Below are positions 34,745 to 42,397 of a DNA stretch of 51,491 nucleotides, in pieces. The stretch is from the NCBI GenBank assembly GCA_017935485.1, contig JAGBHO010000005.1:1-51491 (forward strand). The letters are read 5' to 3'. Every line of letters starts with the position of its first letter. The first letter of the stretch is position 1. The notes beneath the pieces are model-generated. The model was not told the origin of the DNA. It was given only the letters and a program-made list of their open reading frames with translations, and made no database searches. This stretch comes from Alphaproteobacteria bacterium (GTDB lineage: Bacteria; Pseudomonadota; Alphaproteobacteria; RF32; CAG-239). Position numbers and translations under genes: made by a program.

Positions 34745-35905
34745 ATGTTGTTAAGAAACAAATTGGTCGTTGCCGCCGCGGCTCTGATGACGCTGGCCGG
34801 CTGCAAAAAAGAAGATAATGCCCAAAAAGAGGTACAGGCGCCGTCGGTGGAAGTTGTTCAGGTTGCTCCGCAGGACATTCCGTTGAGCTTTGAGTTCGCC
34901 GCCCGCGCGCAAGGTTCAAAAGAAACCGAAGTCCGCGCCCGCGTCGGTGGCATCTTGCTGAAGCGCAATTATGTTGAAGGCGCCAGAGTACAGGAAGGGC
35001 AGGTGCTGTTTGAGATTGATCCGGCGCAATACGCCATTGAATTGGACAAAGCCAAAGCAAATCTGATAGACGCACAGGCAACGCTGACGCAGACCGAAAG
35101 CCAGTGGAAGCGTATTGAAAAACTGCATAAAGAAGGTTACGCCAGCGGTAAGGATTTTGACAGTACCAAAGCCAGTTACGATTCCGCCAAGGCCGCGGCA
35201 ATGCTGGCTCAGGCCAATGTTGATGCCGCGCAGCTCAATTTGGACTATACCAAGGTTACGGCGCCGATCAGCGGCGTGACCAGCATGGAAACCCAGTCGG
35301 AAGGCAGCCTCATTTCTTCAACCGGAGATGCCAGCCTGCTGACCCATATCACGCAGCTTGATCCGATATACGTTATTTTTTCGGCTTCGGAAAATGAAAT
35401 CCTGTCTTTGACCAACATGGTAGAACGCGGATTGATAAAACATCCCGATAACAAGGCCAAAGAAATCAAAGCCAAAGTAAAATTCGGCGATGACGCGGTT
35501 TATGCGGAAGAGGGAGAGATTAACTTTATCAATCCGGCCGTCGATGAAAAAACCGGCACGGTCAAACTGCGCGCCGTTTTTCCGAATGCCGAAGGCCGTA
35601 TCCGTCCGGGACAGTTCCTGCGCCTGGTAATGGAAGGTCTGGTACGGATAAATGCGCTGGTCGTTCCGCAGGAAGCGGTTATGCAAAGTCCGAACGGAAC
35701 TTTTGTTTATCGCGTAAACGCACATAATATTATTGAATCTGTTCCGGTCAATGCCGGCCTGACCACCAAAGACGGCGGCTGGATTATTGACGAAGGCTTA
35801 AACCCCGGAGACAAAGTCATCACCAGCGGCATTATGAAGCTGCGTCCGGGTATGGCGGTCAGTCCGGAACTGGTTTTTGATCAGAACGCCGCAACGGCAG
35901 AATAA
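34745..35905 (+). CDS. RND efflux periplasmic adaptor (AcrA-type lipoprotein)
   Basis: This 386-residue protein has a lipoprotein signal (LVVAAAALMTLAGC, lipid Cys21) and the membrane-fusion layout: beta-barrel and lipoyl part (ARVGGILLKRNYVEGARVQEG), a long helical hairpin (~100-165), lipoyl second half (LDYTKVTAPISGVTS) and a C-terminal barrel (EGRIRPGQFLRLVMEG). It bridges the RND pump and an outer-membrane channel. GAGGAAAG precedes the ATG. The pump gene starts 20 bp downstream. No TolC-type channel gene is in the window, so the channel must be encoded elsewhere. Confidence 0.95.
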   Translation: MLLRNKLVVAAAALMTLAGCKKEDNAQKEVQAPSVEVVQVAPQDIPLSFEFAARAQGSKETEVRARVGGILLKRNYVEGARVQEGQVLFEIDPAQYAIELDKAKANLIDAQATLTQTESQWKRIEKLHKEGYASGKDFDSTKASYDSAKAAAMLAQANVDAAQLNLDYTKVTAPISGVTSMETQSEGSLISSTGDASLLTHITQLDPIYVIFSASENEILSLTNMVERGLIKHPDNKAKEIKAKVKFGDDAVYAEEGEINFINPAVDEKTGTVKLRAVFPNAEGRIRPGQFLRLVMEGLVRINALVVPQEAVMQSPNGTFVYRVNAHNIIESVPVNAGLTTKDGGWIIDEGLNPGDKVITSGIMKLRPGMAVSPELVFDQNAATAE

Positions 35906-35925
35906 CCCGGAAAAAGGAAAATAAA

Positions 35926-38900
35926 ATGTTTTCAAAGTTTTTTATTGAACGGCCGATTTTTGCCACGGTTATCTCGCTGATAATCGTTTTGGCAGGTTTG
36001 GTTTCCATGAAGGTTCTGCCGGTTGAGCAGTATCCGAATATTGTGCCGACCGAAATCCAGATTTCCGCCACTTATCCCGGCGCCACGGCCGAAGTATTGG
36101 CCGATACCGTTGCCGCGCCTCTGGAACAGGAAATCAACGGCGTAAAAAACATGATTTATATGTATTCCAACGCCACCTCCAGCGGCTATCTGACAATCGG
36201 CGTGGTTTTTGACATCGGTACGGATCCCGATCAGGCGACCATTGACGTTAATAACAAAGTTCAGGCTGCAACATCCAAACTGCCGCCGGAAGTTACCCAG
36301 CAGGGCGTAACGGTTGAACAAAAGTCCAACTCCATTCTGCAGGTGCTGACGATGCGTTCGGACAATCCGCAGTATGATACGGTCTATGTTTCCAACTATG
36401 CTCTGTTGAACGTGCTTGATGAACTGAAACGTATCAAAGGCGTCGGCAGTGCCTCGATGTTTGCCACTCAGGACTACTCCATGCGCATCTGGCTGAGTCC
36501 GGACAAACTGGCAGATTTTAACTTGACGCCGCAAGACGTTATCGCCGCAATCAAAGAGCAGAACTCTCAGTTTGCGGCCGGCCAGTTCGGTCAGCAGCCG
36601 ATGGACAACAGCATTGCTTACACTTACAGTGTAAACACCAAAGGTCGGCTGGTTAATGAAAAAGAATTCGGCAATATTATTCTGACCAGCGACGGCAAAG
36701 GCGGAATGCTGCGCCTGAAGGATGTGGCACGGATTGAACTCGGAGCGCAGGATTACAGCGTAACATCAAAATTTAACGGTGAAGACGCCGTGGCTATGGC
36801 AGTATATCTGCAGCCGGGAGCCAATGCGCTGGAAACGGCCAATCTGGTTAAGGCCAAAATGCAGGAACTTTCCAAAAACTTCCCGCAGGGCATGACCTAT
36901 GAAATTCCTTACGATACAACCTTGTTTGTAAACGTGTCGATTAACGAAGTTGTTCATACGTTTTTTGAGGCGGTCGTGTTGGTTATTGCCGTTGTTTATC
37001 TGTTTTTGCAAAACTTTCGGGCGACGCTCATTCCGATTTTGGCCGTGCCGGTTTCGATTATCGGTGCTTTTGCCGGAATGTATGCCTTGGGCTTTTCCAT
37101 CAATCTGCTGACGCTTTTCGGGCTGATTCTGGCCATCGGTATTGTGGTCGACGACGCTATTATCGTGCTGGAAAACATCGAACGCCTGATGAAAGAAGAA
37201 AAACTGTCGCCTAAAGCCGCTGCAATTAAAGCCATGCAGGAAGTCTCCGGACCGGTTATCGCCGTTGCGCTGGTACTGTCCTCGGTTTTTCTGCCGATTG
37301 CTTTTCTGGGCGGCATGACCGGTGTGATGTATAAGCAGTTCTCCGTAACCATTGCCGTATCCGTTCTGATTTCGGCGCTGGTCGCTTTAACGCTGACTCC
37401 GTCTTTATGCGCTCTGATTATCAAACCGGATCACGGCACAAAAGAGCCTTTGGCCTTTTTCCGCTGGTTTAATGCCTTTTTTGAAAAAGTGACCGAATGG
37501 TATCTGGCCGGTGTCAGGTTCTTTCTGGAGCACCGCAAAACGGCACTTCTGAGCTTTTTGGCCGTGATTGTTGCGATTATGGGGTTGTTCAAAATCATTC
37601 CGGGCGGTTTGGTGCCGAACGAAGATCAGGGCAACCTGCTGATGGCTTATAATATGCCGCCGGCCTCATCTTTGCCCAGAACCGGCAAATTTACCGATAA
37701 GGTGTCGGAAATAGTAAAACAAAATCCCAACGTGGAAGATGTTTTGACTATTAATGGCTTTAATATGTTGTCGGGCACGCAGAATACTTATTCCGGCATC
37801 AGCTTCATCACGCTGAAAGACTGGGATCAGCGTAAAAAAGCCGACCAGTCTGCCGAGGCACTGTCAGCTGCCTTTACCGGCATCGGCATGAATCAGTCTG
37901 AAGGCGTCGGCTTTGCGTTCAGCATGCCGCCGATTATGGGTATGAGCACCACCGGAGGTTTTGAAGGCTATATTCAAAACCGCAGCGGCAAAACCTCGGC
38001 CGAACTGATGGCAAAAGTCGATGAGTTTATAAAAGCAGCGGAAAATCGTCCGGAACTGCAAAATGTCAAAACGACATTTTCGGTGTCTACGCCGCAATAC
38101 CGGATAGACTTGGACAGAGTAAAAGCCCGCGCGCTTGATATTCCGATTAATGCCATTTATTCTGTGCTGCAGTCTACTTTCGGAAACCTTTATGTCAACG
38201 ACTTTACCTATATGGGAAGAAACTTCCGCGTTTTGCTGCAGTCCGAGTCTCAGTTCCGCCGCACGCCGGATGATTTGCGCTATGTTTACGTCAAGTCAAA
38301 CAGCGGGCAGCTCGTGCCGGTTTCGACCCTGGTTAATGTCGAGCGCGTGACCGGACCGGAACTGATTAACCGTTTTAATATCTTTCCGGCTGCTAAAATT
38401 ATGGGCGACCCCGGAAAAGGTTACAGCTCGGGTCAGGCCATCGCGGCTATGGAAGAGGTGGCGGCAGAAGTGCTGGGAACAGACTACTCCTTGTCGTGGG
38501 TAGGTTCCGCTTATCAGGAAAAACTGACCGGCGGCGCTTCAACGCAGGCGTTTATCTTTGGTCTGATTATGATTTTCCTTATCTTGTCGGCCCAATATGA
38601 AAAATGGTCATTGCCGTTTGTCGTCATTTTGTCGGTTCCGTTTGCCGTTCTCGGCGCCTTGCTGGCAACTTGGATGCGCGGGATTGAAAATGACTTGTAT
38701 TTCCAGGTCGGTTTGGTCACGTTGATTGGTCTGGCCGCCAAAAACGCCATTTTGATTGTCGAATTTGCGGTCATGCAGGTTCAGGCCGGCATGAATTATG
38801 CTCAGGCGGCAATCGAAGCGGCAAAACTGCGCTTCCGTCCTATTGTCATGACCTCTCTGGCCTTTACGTTCGGCGTTTTGCCGCTGGCAATCAGCACCGG

Positions 38901-39102
38901 CGCCGGAGCAGGGAGTCGTCATGCCATCGGTACCGGTATGATCGGCGGTATGATTCTTTCAACCTTTGTTGCAACCTTGTTTGTGCCGATGATGTTTGCC
39001 ATTATCGGAGAAACCTTTGACGAGGAGAACATCCTGCGCCGCAAAATCCGCAAACGCGCGGCAGAACGCGGCCGTCCGCAGTTGAAAGGAACAGGAAGGT
39101 AG
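35926..39102 (+). CDS. RND efflux pump, inner-membrane HAE1 (AcrB-type) subunit
   Basis: This 1058-residue protein starts MFSKFFIERPIFATVISLII and has the 12-helix, two-large-loop architecture of AcrB. The proton-relay pair is D409-D410 in GIVVDDAIIVLENIERLM; helix 10-12 motifs AILIVEFA and FGVLPLAISTGAGAGSRHAIG are present. Family members export drugs, bile salts, dyes and solvents; bile-salt export would suit a gut organism, but the substrate is not visible. AAGGAAAA precedes the ATG. It ends 12 bp before a bidirectional terminator. Confidence 0.97.
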   Translation: MFSKFFIERPIFATVISLIIVLAGLVSMKVLPVEQYPNIVPTEIQISATYPGATAEVLADTVAAPLEQEINGVKNMIYMYSNATSSGYLTIGVVFDIGTDPDQATIDVNNKVQAATSKLPPEVTQQGVTVEQKSNSILQVLTMRSDNPQYDTVYVSNYALLNVLDELKRIKGVGSASMFATQDYSMRIWLSPDKLADFNLTPQDVIAAIKEQNSQFAAGQFGQQPMDNSIAYTYSVNTKGRLVNEKEFGNIILTSDGKGGMLRLKDVARIELGAQDYSVTSKFNGEDAVAMAVYLQPGANALETANLVKAKMQELSKNFPQGMTYEIPYDTTLFVNVSINEVVHTFFEAVVLVIAVVYLFLQNFRATLIPILAVPVSIIGAFAGMYALGFSINLLTLFGLILAIGIVVDDAIIVLENIERLMKEEKLSPKAAAIKAMQEVSGPVIAVALVLSSVFLPIAFLGGMTGVMYKQFSVTIAVSVLISALVALTLTPSLCALIIKPDHGTKEPLAFFRWFNAFFEKVTEWYLAGVRFFLEHRKTALLSFLAVIVAIMGLFKIIPGGLVPNEDQGNLLMAYNMPPASSLPRTGKFTDKVSEIVKQNPNVEDVLTINGFNMLSGTQNTYSGISFITLKDWDQRKKADQSAEALSAAFTGIGMNQSEGVGFAFSMPPIMGMSTTGGFEGYIQNRSGKTSAELMAKVDEFIKAAENRPELQNVKTTFSVSTPQYRIDLDRVKARALDIPINAIYSVLQSTFGNLYVNDFTYMGRNFRVLLQSESQFRRTPDDLRYVYVKSNSGQLVPVSTLVNVERVTGPELINRFNIFPAAKIMGDPGKGYSSGQAIAAMEEVAAEVLGTDYSLSWVGSAYQEKLTGGASTQAFIFGLIMIFLILSAQYEKWSLPFVVILSVPFAVLGALLATWMRGIENDLYFQVGLVTLIGLAAKNAILIVEFAVMQVQAGMNYAQAAIEAAKLRFRPIVMTSLAFTFGVLPLAISTGAGAGSRHAIGTGMIGGMILSTFVATLFVPMMFAIIGETFDEENILRRKIRKRAAERGRPQLKGTGR

Positions 39103-39114
39103 TTCCGCCGCAAA

Positions 39115-39146
39115 CAAAAAAAGCACTCTCAGGAGTGCTTTTTTTG
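39115..39146. terminator. Bidirectional terminator between RND pump and unknown gene
   Basis: AGCACTC (39122-39128) pairs with GAGTGCT (39133-39139), T run on the + side and A run on the - side. Confidence 0.85.
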
Positions 39147-39150
39147 TGCC

Positions 39151-40005
39151 TTAAAGAAGGCCTTTGTCCACTAAATCTTTGACTTTTTTAAGTGCCTTGT
39201 CAGAATGAAAATTGTATTCCTCGTCATAAATGGCAATCAGCGACAAGTCGTTCAATGCGACTAAAGCATCTTCGTTGGCCTCTGACAGAATATATTTTCT
39301 GATATAAAGCAAAATCAAAAACTTGTTGCCTGAATCAATCAGCTTTTTTTCTGCCGCTTCATCAAAATATTCAAATTGAAGATATAAGCCGATGACATTT
39401 TCCGAACCGTTTAGAAGCAGATAGAGCTGCAATTCCTCTGAAAGCAGTGGATAGTCTCCGCCAAGCATGCATTTATCATTGTAAATATCTTCCAGATAGT
39501 AACGCAAAAAAGCAAGATTGTTTTCATCAATCAAAGATTTTATCTGCGTCTCATTGAGAGCGTTTTTACGAACATAATCGGCAAACTCGTTATAAGTCAG
39601 ACCGGAAAGAGCTTGTTTTTTCCTTTCATGATAAACGTCCAACAGTTCGGTATATTCCGGAATAACGCCGGATTTTAAGTAATCCAGAGCCTCTTTGGTC
39701 AGCGGATGTCTGGCAATATAATAACGGATCATTGCCGCATTGTGGGTACGCATCAAATTTATGAGCGCACGGACTTCCAGCTCGTAGTTGTCAAAATATA
39801 CGCATATGGCCTCAATTCCCTGTGCGGATTCATCAAATATCTGCGACAAATGTTCTTCATAAACGGAACTCAGTTTCTGATATTTGAAAAACTCTTTGAG
39901 CTGCAACGCCGAAGCCATGGTAAACAATCCATACTCTTCATCCGGAGAAAGCTTTTTGTCAAGATAACTTTCAAACACTTCTTTAGGCAAAATTCGTGTG
40001 CACAT
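39151..40005 (-). CDS. Unknown protein of helical repeats
   Basis: This 284-residue protein starts MCTRILPKEVFESYLDKKLS. That start is fixed by the promoter: TTGACA (40072-40067) and TATCTT (40050-40045), 16 bp apart, put the transcript start near 40037, so the longer frame from TTG 40056 is not transcribed whole. The protein looks all-helical, with recurring units rich in Leu, Tyr and Glu (VRALINLMRTHNAAMIRYYI, IKSLIDENNLAFLRYYLEDI, LYLLLNGSENVIGLYLQFEY), like ankyrin- or HEAT-type repeats. No signal peptide. Leader ~30 nt, AU-rich, without Shine-Dalgarno. No family recognised. Confidence 0.6.
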   Translation of the reverse strand: MCTRILPKEVFESYLDKKLSPDEEYGLFTMASALQLKEFFKYQKLSSVYEEHLSQIFDESAQGIEAICVYFDNYELEVRALINLMRTHNAAMIRYYIARHPLTKEALDYLKSGVIPEYTELLDVYHERKKQALSGLTYNEFADYVRKNALNETQIKSLIDENNLAFLRYYLEDIYNDKCMLGGDYPLLSEELQLYLLLNGSENVIGLYLQFEYFDEAAEKKLIDSGNKFLILLYIRKYILSEANEDALVALNDLSLIAIYDEEYNFHSDKALKKVKDLVDKGLL

Positions 40006-40044
40006 AGTAATATAGTTTTTATTAATAATAAATTTAACGAAAAA

Positions 40045-40072
40045 AAGATAACACAAAAAAGGGAAATGTCAA
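40045..40072 (-). promoter_or_regulatory. Sigma70-like promoter of the helical-repeat gene
   Basis: TTGACA and TATCTT with 16 bp between, on the - strand; the ATG at 40005 is about 32 nt beyond the likely start. Confidence 0.65.
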
Positions 40073-40111
40073 CAAAATAAAATTATTTTTGTCAAATTTG
40101 GGGCAAAATAA

Positions 40112-40142
40112 AAGCGCGGTACCCCAAAGGATACGGCGCTTT
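40112..40142 (-). terminator. Terminator of the small membrane-protein gene
   Basis: Complementary arms AAAGCGC and GCGCTTT, with a few more pairs inside, and TTTTATTTT on the - strand side. Confidence 0.55.
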
Positions 40143-40151
40143 CAAAGCTTG

Positions 40152-40472
40152 TCAGCAGTAATGTATTTTGCGGTAAATGCAGCCGAGCAGGGCAGAAACA
40201 GCCATTCCCGCTGTCAGGACGTAAAACCAGGGCATGTTTCCGGATACTGATAATACGCAGTAGAAACAATAAAATATCCCGCCGCCGAAACCGGTACACA
40301 TTGTAAAAGTAAACCAGTCATGATCGCGGTTAAAGAAATTCCAGCTCACATAAGCCAGAACAACCAACCCGACAATGCTCAGCAAAACAGCTTCCGCCGA
40401 ATATCCGAAACAAACGGCAGCAACCAATAAAACCACAAATACAATCGCAGCAATAAAACCAATATTTTTCAT
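40152..40472 (-). CDS. Unknown small membrane protein
   Basis: This 106-residue protein has three to four hydrophobic helices (IGFIAAIVFVVLLVAAVCFG, VLLSIVGLVVLAYVSW, a Gly/Cys/Phe-rich helix, and VLTAGMAVSALLGCIYRK). An NRDHDWF loop lies between. No family recognised. It follows the 140-residue gene by 26 bp on the same strand and probably shares its transcript. No Shine-Dalgarno; the spacer is AT-rich. It ends in a terminator. Confidence 0.6.
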   Translation of the reverse strand: MKNIGFIAAIVFVVLLVAAVCFGYSAEAVLLSIVGLVVLAYVSWNFFNRDHDWFTFTMCTGFGGGIFYCFYCVLSVSGNMPWFYVLTAGMAVSALLGCIYRKIHYC

Positions 40473-40498
40473 ATCTTATAAATGTTTAATGTGAATAA

Positions 40499-40921
40499 TT
40501 AATTTTCTTCATCAAAGTCGTCAGGAGTAAAAAGCGCCGCATTGGGCTGCCAATCTCCGTTTTCAAGAGCTTCTAGCTGTTCTGTTTCTTCCCAGATGTT
40601 GGCAGAAAAAGCCTCCGACAGCTCAATAACCTTGTCAGTGTTGAGCAAAGCCCGTTGCAAAACAAACTTTTTTCCCAGCAAAAGAACGGTCTGGGGATAT
40701 AAAGACACAATTGTCCGCATATCTTTTTCCCATTGTGAAGACCCCAGTTCGGCCGTGTCGCAAATCAGATTGAACATCAGCATAGCCAGATTGGATTTTT
40801 GCTGATAATCAACGGATTGCCAAGCCTCATGCCGGCAAAACATAATGAACATTTCGCTTTCTTTAATAGAAACTTCTGCTCTTCTCATTCTTTCTATAAA
40901 ATCTGAAAAATTTAGAGTCAT
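40499..40921 (-). CDS. Unknown protein, 140 residues
   Basis: A soluble, mostly helical acidic protein (MTLNFSDFIERMRRAEVSIK at the start; QPNAALFTPDDFDEEN at the end). There is no signal peptide. It has a TGGACA/TATACA promoter 17 bp apart (40991-40963), a ~34-nt AU-rich leader and no Shine-Dalgarno. It is transcribed away from RNA-HTH cassette 2, whose promoter lies back to back with its own. No family recognised; it heads a probable two-gene unit with the membrane protein at 40152. Confidence 0.6.
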   Translation of the reverse strand: MTLNFSDFIERMRRAEVSIKESEMFIMFCRHEAWQSVDYQQKSNLAMLMFNLICDTAELGSSQWEKDMRTIVSLYPQTVLLLGKKFVLQRALLNTDKVIELSEAFSANIWEETEQLEALENGDWQPNAALFTPDDFDEEN

Positions 40922-40962
40922 ATGGAGAATAATTTAGCGTTAATAATCAATGTTGAAGTTAT

Positions 40963-40991
40963 TGTATAGCATATTTTGATTATTTTGTCCA
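40963..40991 (-). promoter_or_regulatory. Sigma70-like promoter of the 140-residue gene
   Basis: TGGACA (40991-40986) and TATACA (40968-40963) with 17 bp between, on the - strand, 12 bp from the -35 box of the divergent cassette-2 promoter. Confidence 0.6.
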
Positions 40992-41002
40992 GAATAAATT
41001 TC

Positions 41003-41030
41003 TTGCAAAAAGGAAAGATTCGTTTAATAT
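41003..41030 (+). promoter_or_regulatory. Promoter of RNA-HTH cassette 2
   Basis: TTGCAA (41003-41008) and TAATAT (41025-41030) with 16 bp between; GATTCGTTTA before the -10 box is shared with cassette 1. Confidence 0.6.
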
Positions 41031-41037
41031 AATCCAC

Positions 41038-41193
41038 GCAGTCCGGAGACGGACTGTGGTGTCGAAAACATCTTGAAAGATTCCGCATACTGGCGGAGTT
41101 TGGGAAATAAGCGTGCTTGCACGACGAATAACCATAGCTGTCTTTCACAGTTTTTCGGCTCCGCCACCTTAGTTTCTAAGGTGGTTTTGTTTT
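41038..41193 (+). ncRNA. Structured leader RNA, copy 2, ending in an intrinsic terminator
   Basis: Same fold as copy 1 with changed bases: P1 41038-41045/41050-41057 with GAGA loop; P2 41063-41069/41150-41157; P3 41074-41080/41141-41147; P4 41082-41086/41093-41097; P5 TGG/CCA (41101-41103/41132-41134), replacing GCC/GGC of copies 1 and 3; P6 41112-41115/41120-41123. Pseudoknot: GGCGGAGT (41092-41099) with GCTCCGCC (41158-41165). Terminator 41164-41193. In this copy CCTTAGTTT (41167-41175), part of the terminator stem, also pairs perfectly with AAACTAAGG (41199-41207), which contains the ribosome-site GG: a candidate anti-terminator that would also hide the ribosome site. Confidence 0.75.
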
Positions 41194-41216
41194 AATCAAA
41201 ACTAAGGAGCTAAAAA

Positions 41217-41477
41217 ATGTTATCAAGAAAATATAGAAAAGAATGGTATAAGACCTTCCGGAGTTATTGTAATAAAGAATTAAACCGGATAATGACGGAA
41301 CAGGGTTTAACAAGTACGGAACTTGCCGACCATATAGATTTTATGGAAGGGCGGATAGAAAAATTAAGAAGAAATACCTGCCATGTGAGAATGGAAGAAT
41401 ATGTATATCTGTTTTCATTTTTGGATAAGGTGTTTGAGATAAAACTTGTCGACGCCAAAGATTATCCTTGGCAGTAA
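41217..41477 (+). CDS. Small HTH-like protein of cassette 2
   Basis: This 86-residue protein shares little sequence with the 113-residue proteins of cassettes 1 and 3 but has the same plan: a basic/aromatic start (MLSRKYRKEWYKTFRSYCNK), an HTH-like centre (MTEQGLTSTELADHIDFMEG), then a helix and a closing strand (VFEIKLVDAKDYP; compare IELRLVAPDP in the others). It lacks their acidic tail. It is probably a Cro/XRE-like nucleic-acid binder. GGAG lies 8 nt before the ATG and can pair with the leader RNA. Confidence 0.7.
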   Translation: MLSRKYRKEWYKTFRSYCNKELNRIMTEQGLTSTELADHIDFMEGRIEKLRRNTCHVRMEEYVYLFSFLDKVFEIKLVDAKDYPWQ

Positions 41478-41479
41478 GA

Positions 41480-41508
41480 AAAAAGCGGGAGATTAATCCC
41501 GCTTTTTT
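41480..41508 (+). terminator. Terminator after HTH gene, cassette 2
   Basis: AAGCGGGA/TCCCGCTT stem and six T, nearly the same hairpin as in the other cassettes. Confidence 0.85.
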
Positions 41509-41516
41509 CATTTTCT

Positions 41517-41653
41517 CTGTTCAGAGTACATGCTTTCTCACAAACTTTGCCATAGCACCGCGGGTCTCATGGCACTGACAAACCGATCGCAGCCAACGTT
41601 CGGCCGCGGTCTCTGAGGCACCACATAAACTGACGCCTCACCCGCTGGGTGCG
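41517..41653. repeat. Intergenic repeat family A, two partial units
   Basis: One degenerate unit (GTTCAGAGTACATGCTTTCT ... CCATAGCACCGCGGGTCTCA) and one ending AAACTGACGCCTCACCCGCT, GGGTGCGGG. It stops 3 bp before the cyclophilin stop codon. Confidence 0.65.
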
Positions 41654-41656
41654 GGT

Positions 41657-42307
41657 TTATAAGTCTGCTATCACGGCCAGGCTGATAATTTCATCCGGCT
41701 CGGAAACAGAGCCGTTAGCGCCGTAACCGCGTTTAATCAGGTCAACAAATTCCATACCGGAAGTAACTTCGCCCCAAACGGTATATTGTCCGTCCAGCCA
41801 CGGGCAGTCGGCAAAACAAATAAAGAACTGGCTGTCACCGGAGTCCGGATTCATTGCCCGCGCCATCGAAACCGTACCGCGCTTGTGCGGATTGCGGTTA
41901 AATTCGGCTTTAAGTTTTTTTCCGGTTCCGCCGGTGCCGTTACCGTACGGGCAGCCGGTTTGCGCCATAAATCCGTCAATCACGCGATGAAACTTCAAAC
42001 CGTTGTAAAAACCGGCGCGTACCAGCTCTTTAATCCGGCTGACATGGTTGGGTGCGGCGTCCGGATACATTTCAATCACGACATCTCCGTCTTTAAGCTT
42101 GAGGAGCAGGGCGTTTTCGGCGTCTTTAACCTTGTAGGAATGCTTGATTTTTTTCGCTCTGGTCGGGCTGACGGCCAACTTCTTGGTATCGGGAGATTTC
42201 AGACCTTTTGTCTCCGATTTTTTCAAAGTCTTGGTTTCCGACTTTGGAAGTTTGGGGCTCTTTTCTTTGATTTTATCACTATCAACAGCTTTTTTAACAG
42301 CTTTCAT
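41657..42307 (-). CDS. Cyclophilin-type peptidyl-prolyl isomerase with Lys-rich extension
   Basis: This 216-residue protein has the cyclophilin core at ~65-216: FHRVIDGFMAQTGCPYGNGTGG (catalytic Arg), SMARAMNPDSGDSQFFICFADCPWLDGQYTVWGEV (read as its parts SMARAMNPDSGDSQFFI and CPWLDGQYTVWGEV). Residues 1-62 are a Lys/Ser/Thr/Pro-rich extension (KSPKLPKSETKTLKKSETKG and similar) with no signal peptide, unusual for bacterial cyclophilins. The start is at ATG 42307, 8 nt after AGAGG; the ATG six codons upstream has no ribosome site. It is cytoplasmic; the basic tail may bind nucleic acid or ribosomes (inference). Confidence 0.88.
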   Translation of the reverse strand: MKAVKKAVDSDKIKEKSPKLPKSETKTLKKSETKGLKSPDTKKLAVSPTRAKKIKHSYKVKDAENALLLKLKDGDVVIEMYPDAAPNHVSRIKELVRAGFYNGLKFHRVIDGFMAQTGCPYGNGTGGTGKKLKAEFNRNPHKRGTVSMARAMNPDSGDSQFFICFADCPWLDGQYTVWGEVTSGMEFVDLIKRGYGANGSVSEPDEIISLAVIADL

Positions 42308-42397
42308 GGCACAATCCTCTTTCATAAATTTAATATGTTCTGTCTGAAAACTAATATAGGGACTGGAGATTAAAATTGCACTAAATTTTGCGGAATT

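Noticed and set aside
40006..40056. Longer N-terminus for the helical-repeat protein
   Set aside because: It would start at TTG between the -35 and -10 boxes of the promoter, so the codon would not be transcribed from it.
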